From Mycolicibacterium moriokaense (GTDB lineage: Bacteria > Actinomycetota > Actinomycetes > Mycobacteriales > Mycobacteriaceae), in NCBI RefSeq assembly GCF_010726085.1, contig NZ_AP022560.1:5084001-5148000 (forward strand): DNA of 64,000 nucleotides. Direction: 5' to 3'. A model generated the notes under the pieces. That model worked only from the letters and a program-made list of their open reading frames with translations. It did not search any database and was not told where the DNA came from. The first letter of the stretch is position 1, and each line of letters begins with the position of its first letter. Below, piece after piece: positions 1 through 8,581 of the stretch. Position numbers and translations under genes: made by a program.

Positions 1-673
1 TTCCGGTGATGAATCGGGCGTCTTCGCCCATCAGGAACGACGCTGCCCCAGCGACATCAGCCGGGTCCCCAATTCGGCGGAGTGCGGTGCGCTCACAGAG
101 GATCGCCCTGCGCTCTTCAGCCGTCTCTCCCCACCGAGCGAACCCCTCACGAAGCTTCGGAGTGTCGATCGCCCCCGGAGCGATGGCATTAACCCGGATA
201 GTCGGCCCGAGATCCAATGCAGCGGCGCGTACCCATCCCTCCAGCGCTGCTTTAGTCGTGGCGTAGGCCGTGATCCCGCTGGTCGTCGCATGGGCGTGGA
301 CGCTGCTGATGACGACAACCGACCCCTGGTTGGCGGCCAGGTTTTCTCGTACGCCCGAGGCCAAGGCGTCGACAGCAACGACATTGACGCGCCAGGCGTT
401 CTCCCACTCACGGAGGGGTGTCTCCCCTGCCGTGGCGACGGGCTGCACGGCGGCGTTGTGCACGAGGGCCTTCAGCTCGTAGTCCCTTGCGAGCTGCCGG
501 CCCAGCTCCACGAGCTGATCAGATTCGCTCAGATCGACTTCGATGTAGGCATCGGCTGCCGATGCAATAGTTCTGTCGAGCCCGATCGCGATGTGGCCGT
601 TTTTGCGAAACCGTTCGCAGAGAGCGGTGCCGATCCCGCCGGCGGCGCCCGTGACAATGACCGCGGAGGTCAT
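1..673 (-). CDS. SDR-family oxidoreductase (3' end beyond window)
   Basis: NAD(P)-dependent short-chain dehydrogenase, cut by the left window edge; about 224 residues are visible from the ATG at 673. The N-terminal nucleotide-binding motif TGAAGGIG follows a hydrophobic strand, HNAA replaces the usual NNAG, the catalytic serine region is VVISSVHAH, and the YATTK motif supplies the catalytic Tyr and Lys. The start overlaps the stop of the upstream 2-hydroxyacid dehydrogenase by 4 bp (ATGA), so translation is probably coupled. Together with the cytidylyltransferase upstream it suggests oxidation or reduction of a sugar or sugar acid before nucleotide activation. The substrate cannot be read from the sequence. 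Confidence 0.85.
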   Translation of the reverse strand, partial: MTSAVIVTGAAGGIGTALCERFRKNGHIAIGLDRTIASAADAYIEVDLSESDQLVELGRQLARDYELKALVHNAAVQPVATAGETPLREWENAWRVNVVAVDALASGVRENLAANQGSVVVISSVHAHATTSGITAYATTKAALEGWVRAAALDLGPTIRVNAIAPGAIDTPKLREGFARWGETAEERRAILCERTALRRIGDPADVAGAASFLMGEDARFITG

Positions 674-1602
674 CGTCTGAGCTCCTCGATCAAGAAGTCG
701 ACTGCGGCGCTGCTCGCACGTGCGACGCCCTCGCGGGTGTTGGATCCGTTGTGCGCACCCAGCACGACGTTGGGCAGGTTTCGCAGCTCGCTATCCAGCG
801 GTAACGGCTCGACCTCGAAGACGTCGAGCGCCGCACCGGCAAGCCGGCCGCTCTTGAGGACGTCGATCAGGTCCTTCTCCGCGACGACTGGGCCCCGGGC
901 GACGTTGACCAGGTAGGCGTCGGGGCGCACCAGGGCTAGACGTTCGGCGTTGATGAGGTGCAGCGTCTCCGATGTCAGCGGACACGCCAGGACGATGAAC
1001 CGGCTGGTAGTTAACAGACTATCCAAGTCGATCATCGAGACACCGGTCGGCGTTGTTCCCGCAAAAGGATCGTGCGCTACCACGTCCATACCGAAACCTG
1101 TTCCACGCCTGGCGATTTCACGACCTATTGCACCCAAGCCCACAATTCCGAGCTGCGAGCCGGCCAGCGTTATCCCCTCGACCTTGGGCCATTCGCCACG
1201 TCGTACAGCAGCGTCGACCGCGATGTAGCCGCGTGCGAGATTCAAGATGTAACCGAACGCTGAGTCGGCGACTTCGTGGCTGAAGACACCTGGGGTATTG
1301 CGCACTGTGACCCCGTGATCTCGAGCGGCATCGTGATCGACAGAATCCATGCCGATGCCCCAACGGATCACTGTCTTCAGCTTGGTGGACCCATTGAAGA
1401 ATGTGCGGTCAAGCTCGTCATCGCCGGCAATGATGCCGACCAATCGATCGCTGTACTCGAGCAGCTCTGCGGCGGTGAACTGTTGTCGCCCAGCGAGATC
1501 CGGCGCGACGACTTCGTAGCCGAGCTGCTCGATCCGGTCACGGTGCCTTGGCAACTCGACCTGCATCTGTCGACAGGTCACAAGTACCAGCGGAGTGCTC
1601 AT
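670..1602 (-). CDS. D-isomer-specific 2-hydroxyacid dehydrogenase (phosphoglycerate dehydrogenase-like)
   Basis: A 310-residue NAD-dependent 2-hydroxyacid dehydrogenase. The Rossmann motif GLGAIG lies near residue 155. The family signature around NVARGPVV and the Glu/His catalytic region near the C-terminus (FEVEPLP, then LGAHNGSNT) are visible. It is the short form, without the regulatory domain of housekeeping SerA. It has 4-bp overlaps with both neighbours: its start overlaps the cytidylyltransferase stop and its stop overlaps the SDR start, so the three form a tight operon. In that context it more likely oxidises or reduces a hydroxy sugar acid than serves serine synthesis; this is inference. 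Confidence 0.85.
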   Translation of the reverse strand: MSTPLVLVTCRQMQVELPRHRDRIEQLGYEVVAPDLAGRQQFTAAELLEYSDRLVGIIAGDDELDRTFFNGSTKLKTVIRWGIGMDSVDHDAARDHGVTVRNTPGVFSHEVADSAFGYILNLARGYIAVDAAVRRGEWPKVEGITLAGSQLGIVGLGAIGREIARRGTGFGMDVVAHDPFAGTTPTGVSMIDLDSLLTTSRFIVLACPLTSETLHLINAERLALVRPDAYLVNVARGPVVAEKDLIDVLKSGRLAGAALDVFEVEPLPLDSELRNLPNVVLGAHNGSNTREGVARASSAAVDFLIEELRR

Positions 1603-2273
1603 CTGACGGACCCACTGTGCTCGGCGATGGCGACCGCCAACGCGAAATCCTCTTCGGTGTCGATGTCGACGGCCTCGAGCGGCGCCATTTCGATCATGAG
1701 CGGGTGGGCGCCGATGCGAGTACCACGCTCCCGCAACAGCTTTGGAGTGAATATGAAGAAGCAGGAATTCTCGATGAAAAGGGGTGCAAGGTCCTGCGTC
1801 CGTAGCAGGACGGACGGATCGTGGTTGACCGGCCGTGAGTCAGCGTCCCAAAGTCGAGCCTGAAGGCGCGTAACGCTGAACACCGAGTCGAACTCCCGGT
1901 CGGACGCGGCAAATCGTCGCAGCGCCGCTGACATCGTGTCCGCCTTGAGGAACGGATTCGTCGAGTGTGTCTGCAATACGGTATCCGCGTCGACTTGCTC
2001 GAGCGTGTTCAGCAGGACATCGTTCATTGCGATATTGCCGTCGCGGAGGTGTTCTGGACGGAGTAGTACCCGCACTTGCGGAAAGTGCTCTGCGCAGTCA
2101 CCGATGATGAAATCACTGTCGGTGTCGACGACGATCAGGTCGATTTCGGGTACCGCAGCCAGCGTTCGGACGACGTGGTGGTACAGCGGAATTCCGGCCA
2201 GGGGTCGATAGTTCTTGCCAGGGACGCGCTCACTATTGTGGCGCATCGGTACGACAGCGATGGTTCGGGTCAT
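1599..2273 (-). CDS. Acylneuraminate (CMP-sugar) cytidylyltransferase family protein
   Basis: A 224-residue NeuA/KdsB-like nucleotidyltransferase expected to couple an acidic nine- or eight-carbon sugar (or a relative) to CMP. The N-terminal fingerprint VVPMRHNSERVPGKN matches the CTP-binding R-x2-S-x-R-x3-KN pattern of the family. Downstream elements include LQTHSTNPF and DIDTEEDF, typical of the metal and sugar site. I chose the ATG at 2273 because the family fingerprint starts right after it; an in-frame ATG at 2297 would overlap the upstream glycosyltransferase by 11 bp. CMP-sugar synthetases are unusual in mycobacteria. No NeuB-type synthase is visible, but the operon continues past the window edge. 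Confidence 0.8.
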   Translation of the reverse strand: MTRTIAVVPMRHNSERVPGKNYRPLAGIPLYHHVVRTLAAVPEIDLIVVDTDSDFIIGDCAEHFPQVRVLLRPEHLRDGNIAMNDVLLNTLEQVDADTVLQTHSTNPFLKADTMSAALRRFAASDREFDSVFSVTRLQARLWDADSRPVNHDPSVLLRTQDLAPLFIENSCFFIFTPKLLRERGTRIGAHPLMIEMAPLEAVDIDTEEDFALAVAIAEHSGSVR

Positions 2274-2286
2274 TGCTCTGTAACGG

Positions 2287-3246
2287 CTAGGAGTCATCGG
2301 AGTAGACGATCTTGCGACCGGGCGCGGGTGAAGATTCGTTGCTTTCTGGTTCGGCTGGGTAATAGAAGCGCTCCAGCAATCGGGCCGATACGTGGTCTGG
2401 TTCGCGAAACCCTTGCCATGCTCCTATGAACTGGGCGAGGCGAAACTGCGGAATGCTCAACGCATTGCCTCGAAGAAGGCGCGCCTTGAGCGCAACGCGG
2501 TAGTCGCTCACGATGTTCGTTACGGCCAGACTCAGCGCCCGCCGCAGGGACATATCGGACCCCTTGACGATGCGGGCGTAAGCCATCGCCTCGCGGCGAT
2601 ACCTGTTGCGGATCGTGCTCCACGTCTCCTCGTGCACGTGGACCACAGGAGCATCCGCGACGTAGGCGATCTTGTAGCCCCGGTCGAGGGCCTTCTTGGC
2701 GAAGTCGAGGTCTTCGAGGCCAGTCAGCGTCTCATCGTAGGGTGTCTCCTGCCATACAGATCTCAGTACAGCAGCGTTCGCGTTGTTACTGAACGGGTGG
2801 CCCTGGTCCCAAATGTTCTGGTTGGGAAACCATTTCAGCATCACTCGTGATTCTGAGAACTTTGTTCGCTCATCACCGACTTGACGCCCATATGCGATCA
2901 CCACGCCTTCGCGCTCGAACGCACCGACGATGTGCTCGACGTACGTGTTGTAAACGGGATAGACGTGTGCCGAAGCGAACAGCAGGATGTCGCCAGTGGC
3001 CGCGGCGCAGCCTCTATTCAAGGCACGCCCGAAGGAGAACTCGTGCTTGGCGATGTGCACGATCTTGCAGCCGGCCGCTTCGGCGATCGCGACAGTGTCG
3101 TCCGTGGAACCGGAGTCGACCACGATGATTTCGTCTGGTTTGACGGTCTGCTCATCAAGTCCCTTCAGCAGACGGCCAATGTGCTTGCCTTCGTTCAAGG
3201 CACGGATGACCGCCGATATCCGGCGTGGCGAATTGTCCCCGTTCAT
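2287..3246 (-). CDS. Family 2 glycosyltransferase
   Basis: A 319-residue GT-A fold glycosyltransferase. The start is put at the ATG at 3246, just before ISAVIRALNEG, the typical first beta strand; an upstream in-frame ATG at 3336 adds a non-conserved extension. IIVVDSGSTDDTV is the GT2 nucleotide-binding segment, GLEDLDFAKKAL is the catalytic ED region, and VVHVHEETW is a late motif shared with rhamnosyltransferase-type GT2 enzymes. It lies 13 bp upstream of the cytidylyltransferase, so it is probably the first gene of this operon. It may transfer the sugar activated by the neighbour or a rhamnose-like residue; donor and acceptor are unknown. Confidence 0.85.
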   Translation of the reverse strand: MNGDNSPRRISAVIRALNEGKHIGRLLKGLDEQTVKPDEIIVVDSGSTDDTVAIAEAAGCKIVHIAKHEFSFGRALNRGCAAATGDILLFASAHVYPVYNTYVEHIVGAFEREGVVIAYGRQVGDERTKFSESRVMLKWFPNQNIWDQGHPFSNNANAAVLRSVWQETPYDETLTGLEDLDFAKKALDRGYKIAYVADAPVVHVHEETWSTIRNRYRREAMAYARIVKGSDMSLRRALSLAVTNIVSDYRVALKARLLRGNALSIPQFRLAQFIGAWQGFREPDHVSARLLERFYYPAEPESNESSPAPGRKIVYSDDS

Positions 3247-3512
3247 CGCTCGCGCGTTGCCCCCATCTCGGTCGACCTGCATGTCTATTGGGGTGGCGAG
3301 AACACCCTTAGCTGAGATTCCGTCGGACCAGACCATACCGAAGGCCTAGCCGCGGTTCATCACCTGTCACGCCGCCCGCAAATTTTGCGCTGCCGCCCGC
3401 ACGCACCCATGACACAATGGATATCGCGCACAGGAGCATTGCGACCTCACCATACCTGCAGGTCGCAGTTTTCGCGGCGTTGCGGCACAGTGCGAACCAA
3501 TCCGTTTAGACG
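3247..3512. promoter_or_regulatory. Intergenic region with inverted repeat, upstream of the CMP-sugar operon
   Basis: These 266 bp separate the SMP-30 gene from the glycosyltransferase downstream of it. A 7-bp inverted repeat, GCGACCT and AGGTCGC with a 12-base spacer, lies at 3441-3467. It could be a terminator for the SMP-30 operon or an operator for the next one; there is no U-tract to settle it. No other gene is seen. Confidence 0.3.
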
Positions 3513-4379
3513 TCAGCCGGCAAACTCGGCGGCCGCAGCCCCCCGCGCGTGGGTGCGCAGTGCGAATATCGCGCCAGCAGAGGGCTCATGGTCGTCGGGA
3601 AGCCCTTGGCGCGAAGTGGTCACGTAGAGCACGTCCCGCCCGTCACCGCCGAAGGTGCAGGAGCTGACCTGCGTGACGCCGGGAATGCGGATGGTCTCGA
3701 CGAGGCGGCCCGCCGCGTCGTAGTGGTTCACGGCACCGCCTCCCCACAGCGCAATCCAGAGACCATCGTCTTCGTCGATGGCCATCCCGTCCGGGTAGCC
3801 CGGCGTCCCGTCAAGGTCGACGTGGCGCCGCCGCCCCAACCAGGCGCCGGTTTCCGGATCGACGTCAAACACGTCGACCCGCCGGGTCGGCGTGTCGATG
3901 TAGTAGACGCGGGACCCGTCGGCCGACCACTGGACTCCGTTCGAAATCGACACCGGCGACAGCAATTGAACGACCTGGTGGTCGGGCGTCACGCGATACA
4001 CAGCGCCACCGCCGGGACGCTCGTCGTAGGCCATCGTGCCGATGACGAAGCCGCCGAGCGGGTCACAGCCCCCGTCGTTGGATCGCACGTTCGGATCGTC
4101 GGTAATGCCGGCGATTCGCTCGAAAGCCGACAGTTGTTCGTTCGCACCGACAAGCCCGTGTTCAGTGACAATCGCGAACCCACCCAATGCTCGGCGCCTG
4201 ACCACCGCCGCGACTCGACTCGGCACCTGGTAGCGCGACAACCCGCCCGCGGAATCGAGCGCCACGATGACACCCGCGAGGACATCCAGCGACAACAGTC
4301 GGCCCGAGATCGCGTCCCAGAAGGGGCCCTCGCCGTGGTAGGCCACCGGCACCGTGACCCGGTCGGCCGAAAGTGTCAC
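3513..4379 (-). CDS. SMP-30/gluconolactonase family protein
   Basis: A 288-residue six-bladed beta-propeller lactonase of the SMP-30/LRE family. Metal-site and family elements visible in order are GEGPFWD near the N-terminus, RSNDGGCDPLGGF (Asn and Asp ligands), ISNGVQW and YPDGMAIDEDDGLW. Such enzymes hydrolyse sugar lactones, typically with calcium or zinc. The start is a GTG. It begins 12 bp after the FkbM methyltransferase gene, so the two are probably cotranscribed. A sugar lactonase beside a 2-hydroxyacid dehydrogenase and a CMP-sugar synthetase would fit handling of an acidic sugar, but the substrate is not readable. Confidence 0.85.
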   Translation of the reverse strand: MTLSADRVTVPVAYHGEGPFWDAISGRLLSLDVLAGVIVALDSAGGLSRYQVPSRVAAVVRRRALGGFAIVTEHGLVGANEQLSAFERIAGITDDPNVRSNDGGCDPLGGFVIGTMAYDERPGGGAVYRVTPDHQVVQLLSPVSISNGVQWSADGSRVYYIDTPTRRVDVFDVDPETGAWLGRRRHVDLDGTPGYPDGMAIDEDDGLWIALWGGGAVNHYDAAGRLVETIRIPGVTQVSSCTFGGDGRDVLYVTTSRQGLPDDHEPSAGAIFALRTHARGAAAAEFAG

Positions 4380-4391
4380 CGCGTTCGCCCA

Positions 4392-5153
4392 CTAGAGCTC
4401 ATAGGCAACGCGAATCGCATCCGCCACCGGGCCATCGGCTCCGCGTCGCAGAAACACGCAGTCGTTCTGCGAGTCGAATGTGCCGTGTGGCGGAAATTCT
4501 TTGACCAGGCTGAAGCCCAGGCTGTCGACCATCGCCTCCACCTCGGGCCGCAACGCGATCCCCTTGTACAGGGGCAACCGGAACAGTTCGAGATGCAAGG
4601 CCAGGCAATCGTCACCCGACAGGTAGTTGGCCGCGCCCTCCAAGATCTGCCGCTCAGCGCCCTGTGCGTCGATCTTGAGTACGTGATACGTCTCCGAGCG
4701 TTCAGCGAGCACGGCGTCGAGCGTCGTGCACTGAATCTCTTCGACATGGTGCAGCTGCACTCGGTCGAACCACGTTTCAGCGAGGTGAGCCGGCCCTAGG
4801 GTGCGCAGTTTTTCAAAGTTCTCGCGCACGTAGTCCTGGTCCTCGCGGAAGAGCGACGAACCGTGGCCGGCTTGACCGGCGTACACATAGAACGGCAGCG
4901 TCGCCGGTTCACTCCAGAGCGCCACGTCCACGCTGACCACCCGCGGCTTCTCCTCGCGAGGATCGCGAGGTTCGAATTTGAGGACGTGGCTGACGAGGTC
5001 GGACCGCTTATGCCACGGGTCGGGCAGGGGGCCCACCGAACCCACGTCGATCAGGCCGACCACCCCTCTGCCCCCGCGGTTGATCACGCCATATCCGTGC
5101 AACCTGTCGATTGCGCGCCGCGCGAGTCGATACGCGGCTTCGACCATCCCCAT
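4392..5153 (-). CDS. FkbM-family SAM-dependent methyltransferase
   Basis: A 253-residue FkbM-type O-methyltransferase, a family that methylates hydroxyls of sugars and polyketides. The central part contains the strand VSVDVALW, and LKIDAQGAERQILEGA is the diagnostic FkbM segment with its acidic residue at the end of a core beta strand. The start at 5153 is supported by AAGGAG seven bases upstream; a longer frame from 5222 lacks such a site. In glycopeptidolipid (GPL) loci FkbM enzymes O-methylate surface sugars, so a role in decorating the glycolipid made here is likely. It heads a leftward pair with the SMP-30 gene. Confidence 0.85.
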   Translation of the reverse strand: MGMVEAAYRLARRAIDRLHGYGVINRGGRGVVGLIDVGSVGPLPDPWHKRSDLVSHVLKFEPRDPREEKPRVVSVDVALWSEPATLPFYVYAGQAGHGSSLFREDQDYVRENFEKLRTLGPAHLAETWFDRVQLHHVEEIQCTTLDAVLAERSETYHVLKIDAQGAERQILEGAANYLSGDDCLALHLELFRLPLYKGIALRPEVEAMVDSLGFSLVKEFPPHGTFDSQNDCVFLRRGADGPVADAIRVAYEL

Positions 5154-5413
5154 ACGTTCTCCTTTGTCAGGCCCCCGGCGTTTGGCAGGTCTCGGCCAAA
5201 GTTTGACATGAATAGAGGCCATACACGCCGGCCGCGTGCCCGTCGTACCCCGTACCGACGTTGCCGCAATCGAGCGACTACGTCGCGAGTGGCTGATGAA
5301 TTTTAGCGTTGATGTTACGATCGCGGCGTGAACCGGGGATCACTGAAAATTTCTGTCAAGTCGGACAAAATTCCTTTTGTCACGAGTAATTCCGATATGG
5401 CTGTCAGCTAGCG
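5154..5413. promoter_or_regulatory. AT-rich divergent promoter region
   Basis: This stretch separates the leftward FkbM gene from the rightward methyltransferase and is strikingly AT-rich for this genome from about 5285 on. A perfect TTGACA lies on the minus strand at 5354-5359 and a TTGTCA-like box on the plus strand near 5376, but neither has a clear -10 partner. A four-codon mini-ORF (ATG at 5397, stop at 5411) ends 2 bp before the ATG of the rightward gene. I infer promoters in both directions without assigning exact boxes. Confidence 0.35.
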
Positions 5414-6376
5414 ATGCAGAAGTTTCAAAAATTCTGTTTGTCACTGATTGATTTCGCGCTGATTCCAATCGCGGCGACGGCGTCTGTGGCGCTGCGGGTG
5501 ATCCGCCAGACCGGGTTCGGACGGATGCCGCTGACCCTGCGTGTCTTCAGGAAAGTGGGGATATATCCGCTTCTCGACCATTACTACGAACCCCTGTTCA
5601 ATCCGGCCCATCTTCGAAAGCCGCTGTCCGACGACCGTGAACTGCGTGGCATCGACTGGAATGAGGCAGAACAGCTCGACCTACTCAGCAAGTTCCACTT
5701 CAACGATGAACTGAGGCGCTTTCCCCTCGAACGCCACGCCGACCACGAATTCTTCTATCAGAACGGCTTCTTCGAATCGGGCGATGCCGAGTTCCTGTAC
5801 AACATGATCAGGTTGTTCAAGCCGAAACGCATCTTCGAGATCGGCAGCGGCCAGTCGACCCTCCTGGCGGCATGCGCCGTGCAAGCCAACCGCGGCGACG
5901 ACCCCGACTACCAGTGCGAACACGTCTGCATCGAACCCTACGAAGTCGGGTGGCTCGACGAGATCGGCGTGAACGTCGTCCGCAAGCCGGTGGAGCTGAT
6001 CGATACCTCGCTATTCCGGCAGTTGGAGGAGAACGACATCCTCTTCATCGATTCGTCGCACATGATCCGGCCACAAGGCGATGTGCTCTACGAATACTTC
6101 GAGATTCTCCCAATTCTGAAGCCCGGGGTTTTGATTCATATTCATGATATTTTCACCCCCAAAGATTATCTCGAAGAATGGATACAAGCTGGCTGCTTCT
6201 GGAATGAGCAGTATCTGCTGGAGGCCTTCCTTAGTTACAATTCAGAGTTCAAAATCATCGGGGCGCTGAACTTCTTGAAACATCACCACCCGAACGAGCT
6301 GACCGCAGCGTGCCCCGTACTTCGGGAGCAATTTGAATCCCGCGAACCCGGTTCGTTCTGGCTGAGAAGGGCCTAG
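5414..6376 (+). CDS. Class I SAM-dependent methyltransferase
   Basis: A 320-residue protein with a Rossmann-type methyltransferase domain in its second half. Motif I is IFEIGSGQSTLL (about residues 140-151), followed by an acidic strand ending CIEPYE and a motif IV-like DILFIDSSHM. The N-terminal 130 residues are basic and partly hydrophobic and could contact a membrane or lipid substrate. It is the only gene on the plus strand between 1 and 25 kb. Both its 5' end and its 6.1-6.3 kb part are much richer in A+T than neighbouring genes, suggesting transfer from a lower-GC source. No convincing ribosome-binding site precedes the ATG. The substrate is unknown; a sugar or lipid acceptor of the surrounding locus is plausible. 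Confidence 0.75.
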   Translation: MQKFQKFCLSLIDFALIPIAATASVALRVIRQTGFGRMPLTLRVFRKVGIYPLLDHYYEPLFNPAHLRKPLSDDRELRGIDWNEAEQLDLLSKFHFNDELRRFPLERHADHEFFYQNGFFESGDAEFLYNMIRLFKPKRIFEIGSGQSTLLAACAVQANRGDDPDYQCEHVCIEPYEVGWLDEIGVNVVRKPVELIDTSLFRQLEENDILFIDSSHMIRPQGDVLYEYFEILPILKPGVLIHIHDIFTPKDYLEEWIQAGCFWNEQYLLEAFLSYNSEFKIIGALNFLKHHHPNELTAACPVLREQFESREPGSFWLRRA

Positions 6377-6381
6377 ACAGG

Positions 6382-6397
6382 CTCGCCCAAGGGCGAG
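6382..6397. terminator. Short hairpin between convergent genes
   Basis: A 7-bp stem (CTCGCCC/GGGCGAG) with a two-base loop sits in the 39-bp gap between the convergent methyltransferase and glycosyltransferase genes. There is no U-tract, so it is only a weak bidirectional terminator candidate. Confidence 0.3.
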
Positions 6398-6415
6398 GTC
6401 ACCGCCAACTGACGA

Positions 6416-7186
6416 TCATTGCCTGAAGATGTACGCCAGTAAGTCGAAGTAGTATTCGCACCCTCGTAGGTAGGCGCGCGAGAGCCGCCGCCCTCCCAGC
6501 GGGTAGCGGTCATGCATGTCCCACATGCGGCGGAGGTCATGGAACACCTCGCGGGGCGGTCGATTCGTTCCGACGCCGGTGGTGTCGAAGTCGCACAACA
6601 CCCGCGGCACCGTGACTGGCTCCCGAAGCAACGCAGCGCGGAGGATAAATTCCTGGTCGGCGGCGATTCCGAAGTCAAGGTCATAGCCGCCCACCTGCTG
6701 AACCAACGACGCGCCAAAGAACGACGCTTGGTGCGGAATCGTCTGCCAGCCGGCGAGGAACTTCCGGAGGCTGAAGGGCATCGGGCTGCGCACACGCCCG
6801 AGGCCGACGAGATTGTCCTTGCCGTAGCCCCACATTTCGCGCGGCGACCCGCGGTCGGAGATCGCAGTTACGGCGTCAGCCACCACATGGGGATCAGAGA
6901 AGCAATCGCTTGAGTGCAGAAACCACAGCAGATCGCCCGAGGCGCGGCTGATCCCCTGATTCATCGCGTCGTATCTGCCGCCGTCGGGCTCGGACTGCCA
7001 GTACGCAAAGCCCGGCTGAATTCCGGATAAGTACTCCACGACGTCGTCGCCGGACCCACCGTCTATCACGATGTGCTCGATATCCCCGTCGTAGCGCTGC
7101 GCCCGCACACTGTCCACGGTGCGCTTGAGCCCCTCGAAGTCCTTCATCGAGATCGTGATCACTGAGACAGTCGGAGCAGATGTCAC
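6416..7186 (-). CDS. Family 2 glycosyltransferase (WcaA-like)
   Basis: A 256-residue GT-A glycosyltransferase. VSVITISMKDFEGLKRT is the first strand and helix, IEHIVIDGGSGDD is the nucleotide-binding strand, SEPDGGRYDAMNQG is typical of colanic-acid type GT2 enzymes, and LLWFLHSSDC occupies the DxD position. The later segment IAADQEFILRAA carries the catalytic acidic residue. Related GT2 proteins occur in mycobacterial GPL loci. It lies downstream of another GT2 gene with a 203-bp gap and points the same way, so it may have its own promoter. Its sugar donor is not deducible. Confidence 0.85.
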   Translation of the reverse strand: MTSAPTVSVITISMKDFEGLKRTVDSVRAQRYDGDIEHIVIDGGSGDDVVEYLSGIQPGFAYWQSEPDGGRYDAMNQGISRASGDLLWFLHSSDCFSDPHVVADAVTAISDRGSPREMWGYGKDNLVGLGRVRSPMPFSLRKFLAGWQTIPHQASFFGASLVQQVGGYDLDFGIAADQEFILRAALLREPVTVPRVLCDFDTTGVGTNRPPREVFHDLRRMWDMHDRYPLGGRRLSRAYLRGCEYYFDLLAYIFRQ

Positions 7187-7389
7187 CTGGCATCCCTTCG
7201 CGCTACTTTGGCCACCCGCCGTCGTTGACCTGCGCGGCTCTTCACGCCGTTATTGTCACCGTTATCCGGCACCGCGACCGATCCTCCCCTGTACGCAGGC
7301 CCTCCGTAGCCGGCAGGCCTGCCCATCCCGCTCCCGATCACCTTAAACCTGCTCGGCTCCGTACTCCTGGCACGACGGCGTATTACCGC

Positions 7390-8481
7390 CTAGGCGCCAG
7401 TCCCGTCACCTGCGTCGCCACCACGCACCGCATACCGGTCGCGAAGCGATTTGGCAGCAGCTCCGGTGACCTCGGCGTGCCCGCGAAAGCGTGAAGGCCA
7501 GAAGTCGACGAGTCCCCTCGGCCGCGGCACTACCAGGGCCAGCCTGCGAGATATCGCCTTTAACCGCTGCGCGCGGCCAGCCTGGCGATACCGCTGCGCC
7601 AGCGTCTCCATCCGCGGGTGCTGCGCGATGGTGTCCTGAAGCGCCGCGCGCCCCTCCGGACCGGGTACGTTGGCAATCTGACGCAGAATCCAGTCGGCCA
7701 TGGCGGCAATGAGGTCTTCGCGTGCGGCGTCGCCCGGGAAGAGGTCGAGCATCGCGTCGAAGGTCGCCGCATGCCCAGGTCCCAGCGTCAGCCAGAATTT
7801 TGGGGGGTCTACCACCTGGTTGTGCCACATGCCCTGCGAGTGGCGGCGGTAGACGGCCATCGTGTCGGGCAGCATGGCAATATCACCGCGTGCGGCGTGT
7901 CGAACGTGCAGGTACCAGTCCAGGGGCATCACGTCGGTGGGTATGTCGTCGTAACGCTCAATGCGGCGATACATGACCGAGTTGGTCTGTATGAAGTTCA
8001 TCAGGAGCAGTGCGTCGACAGTCAGATTGCCTCGCACATGTGGCGGTGGAAACTTGGAGTCCTCGGCGTAACCGTCTTCCCAGACCACCCGCACGGGATG
8101 AAAGCACACGGTTGTCTTCGGATGGCGGTCGAGATAGGCAACCTGCTTGCTCAGTTTCAGCGGATCGACCCAGTAATCATCTGCCTCGCACAGCGCGACA
8201 TACTCGCCGCGACTGGCGGACAGGGCTCCGGTCATGTTGCGGTTGAGGCCGAGGTTCTCGGATCGGAAGATCGGCCGAAACAAGGCCGGGTATCGGTCCC
8301 TGTACTCCTTGATTATCGAGGTGGTGGAGTCGGTCGAGGCGTCGTCGGCGACGACAATCTCCACGGGAAAATCCGTCCGCTGGTCGAGGAAGCTGTCGAA
8401 TGCTTGACGGACGTAGGCCTCCTGGTTGTGGGTGGTCGCGACGATGCTCACCCTGGGCGGCGCTGCCTCTTCTTCGGTCAC
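7390..8481 (-). CDS. Family 2 glycosyltransferase
   Basis: A 363-residue glycosyltransferase. VSIVATTHNQEAYVRQA starts the GT-A domain, VEIVVADDASTDST is the UDP/dTDP-binding segment, and VALCEADDYWVDP contains the metal-binding acidic cluster in place of DxD. The C-terminal 100 residues are Arg/Ala-rich and not part of the GT2 core. It lies 100 bp downstream of a GT1 gene in the same direction and is probably part of the leftward glycolipid transcription unit. Donor and acceptor are unknown. Confidence 0.85.
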   Translation of the reverse strand: MTEEEAAPPRVSIVATTHNQEAYVRQAFDSFLDQRTDFPVEIVVADDASTDSTTSIIKEYRDRYPALFRPIFRSENLGLNRNMTGALSASRGEYVALCEADDYWVDPLKLSKQVAYLDRHPKTTVCFHPVRVVWEDGYAEDSKFPPPHVRGNLTVDALLLMNFIQTNSVMYRRIERYDDIPTDVMPLDWYLHVRHAARGDIAMLPDTMAVYRRHSQGMWHNQVVDPPKFWLTLGPGHAATFDAMLDLFPGDAAREDLIAAMADWILRQIANVPGPEGRAALQDTIAQHPRMETLAQRYRQAGRAQRLKAISRRLALVVPRPRGLVDFWPSRFRGHAEVTGAAAKSLRDRYAVRGGDAGDGTGA

Positions 8482-8581
8482 TTCGAGTCGTCTTCCTTGG
8501 CGTTCCTGGGCAGCTCGGTCATTTCGGCACCTTCCGACATCGTGGACAGGCGCCGGTCGTCCCTGTGTTCCACCGGCAGCC

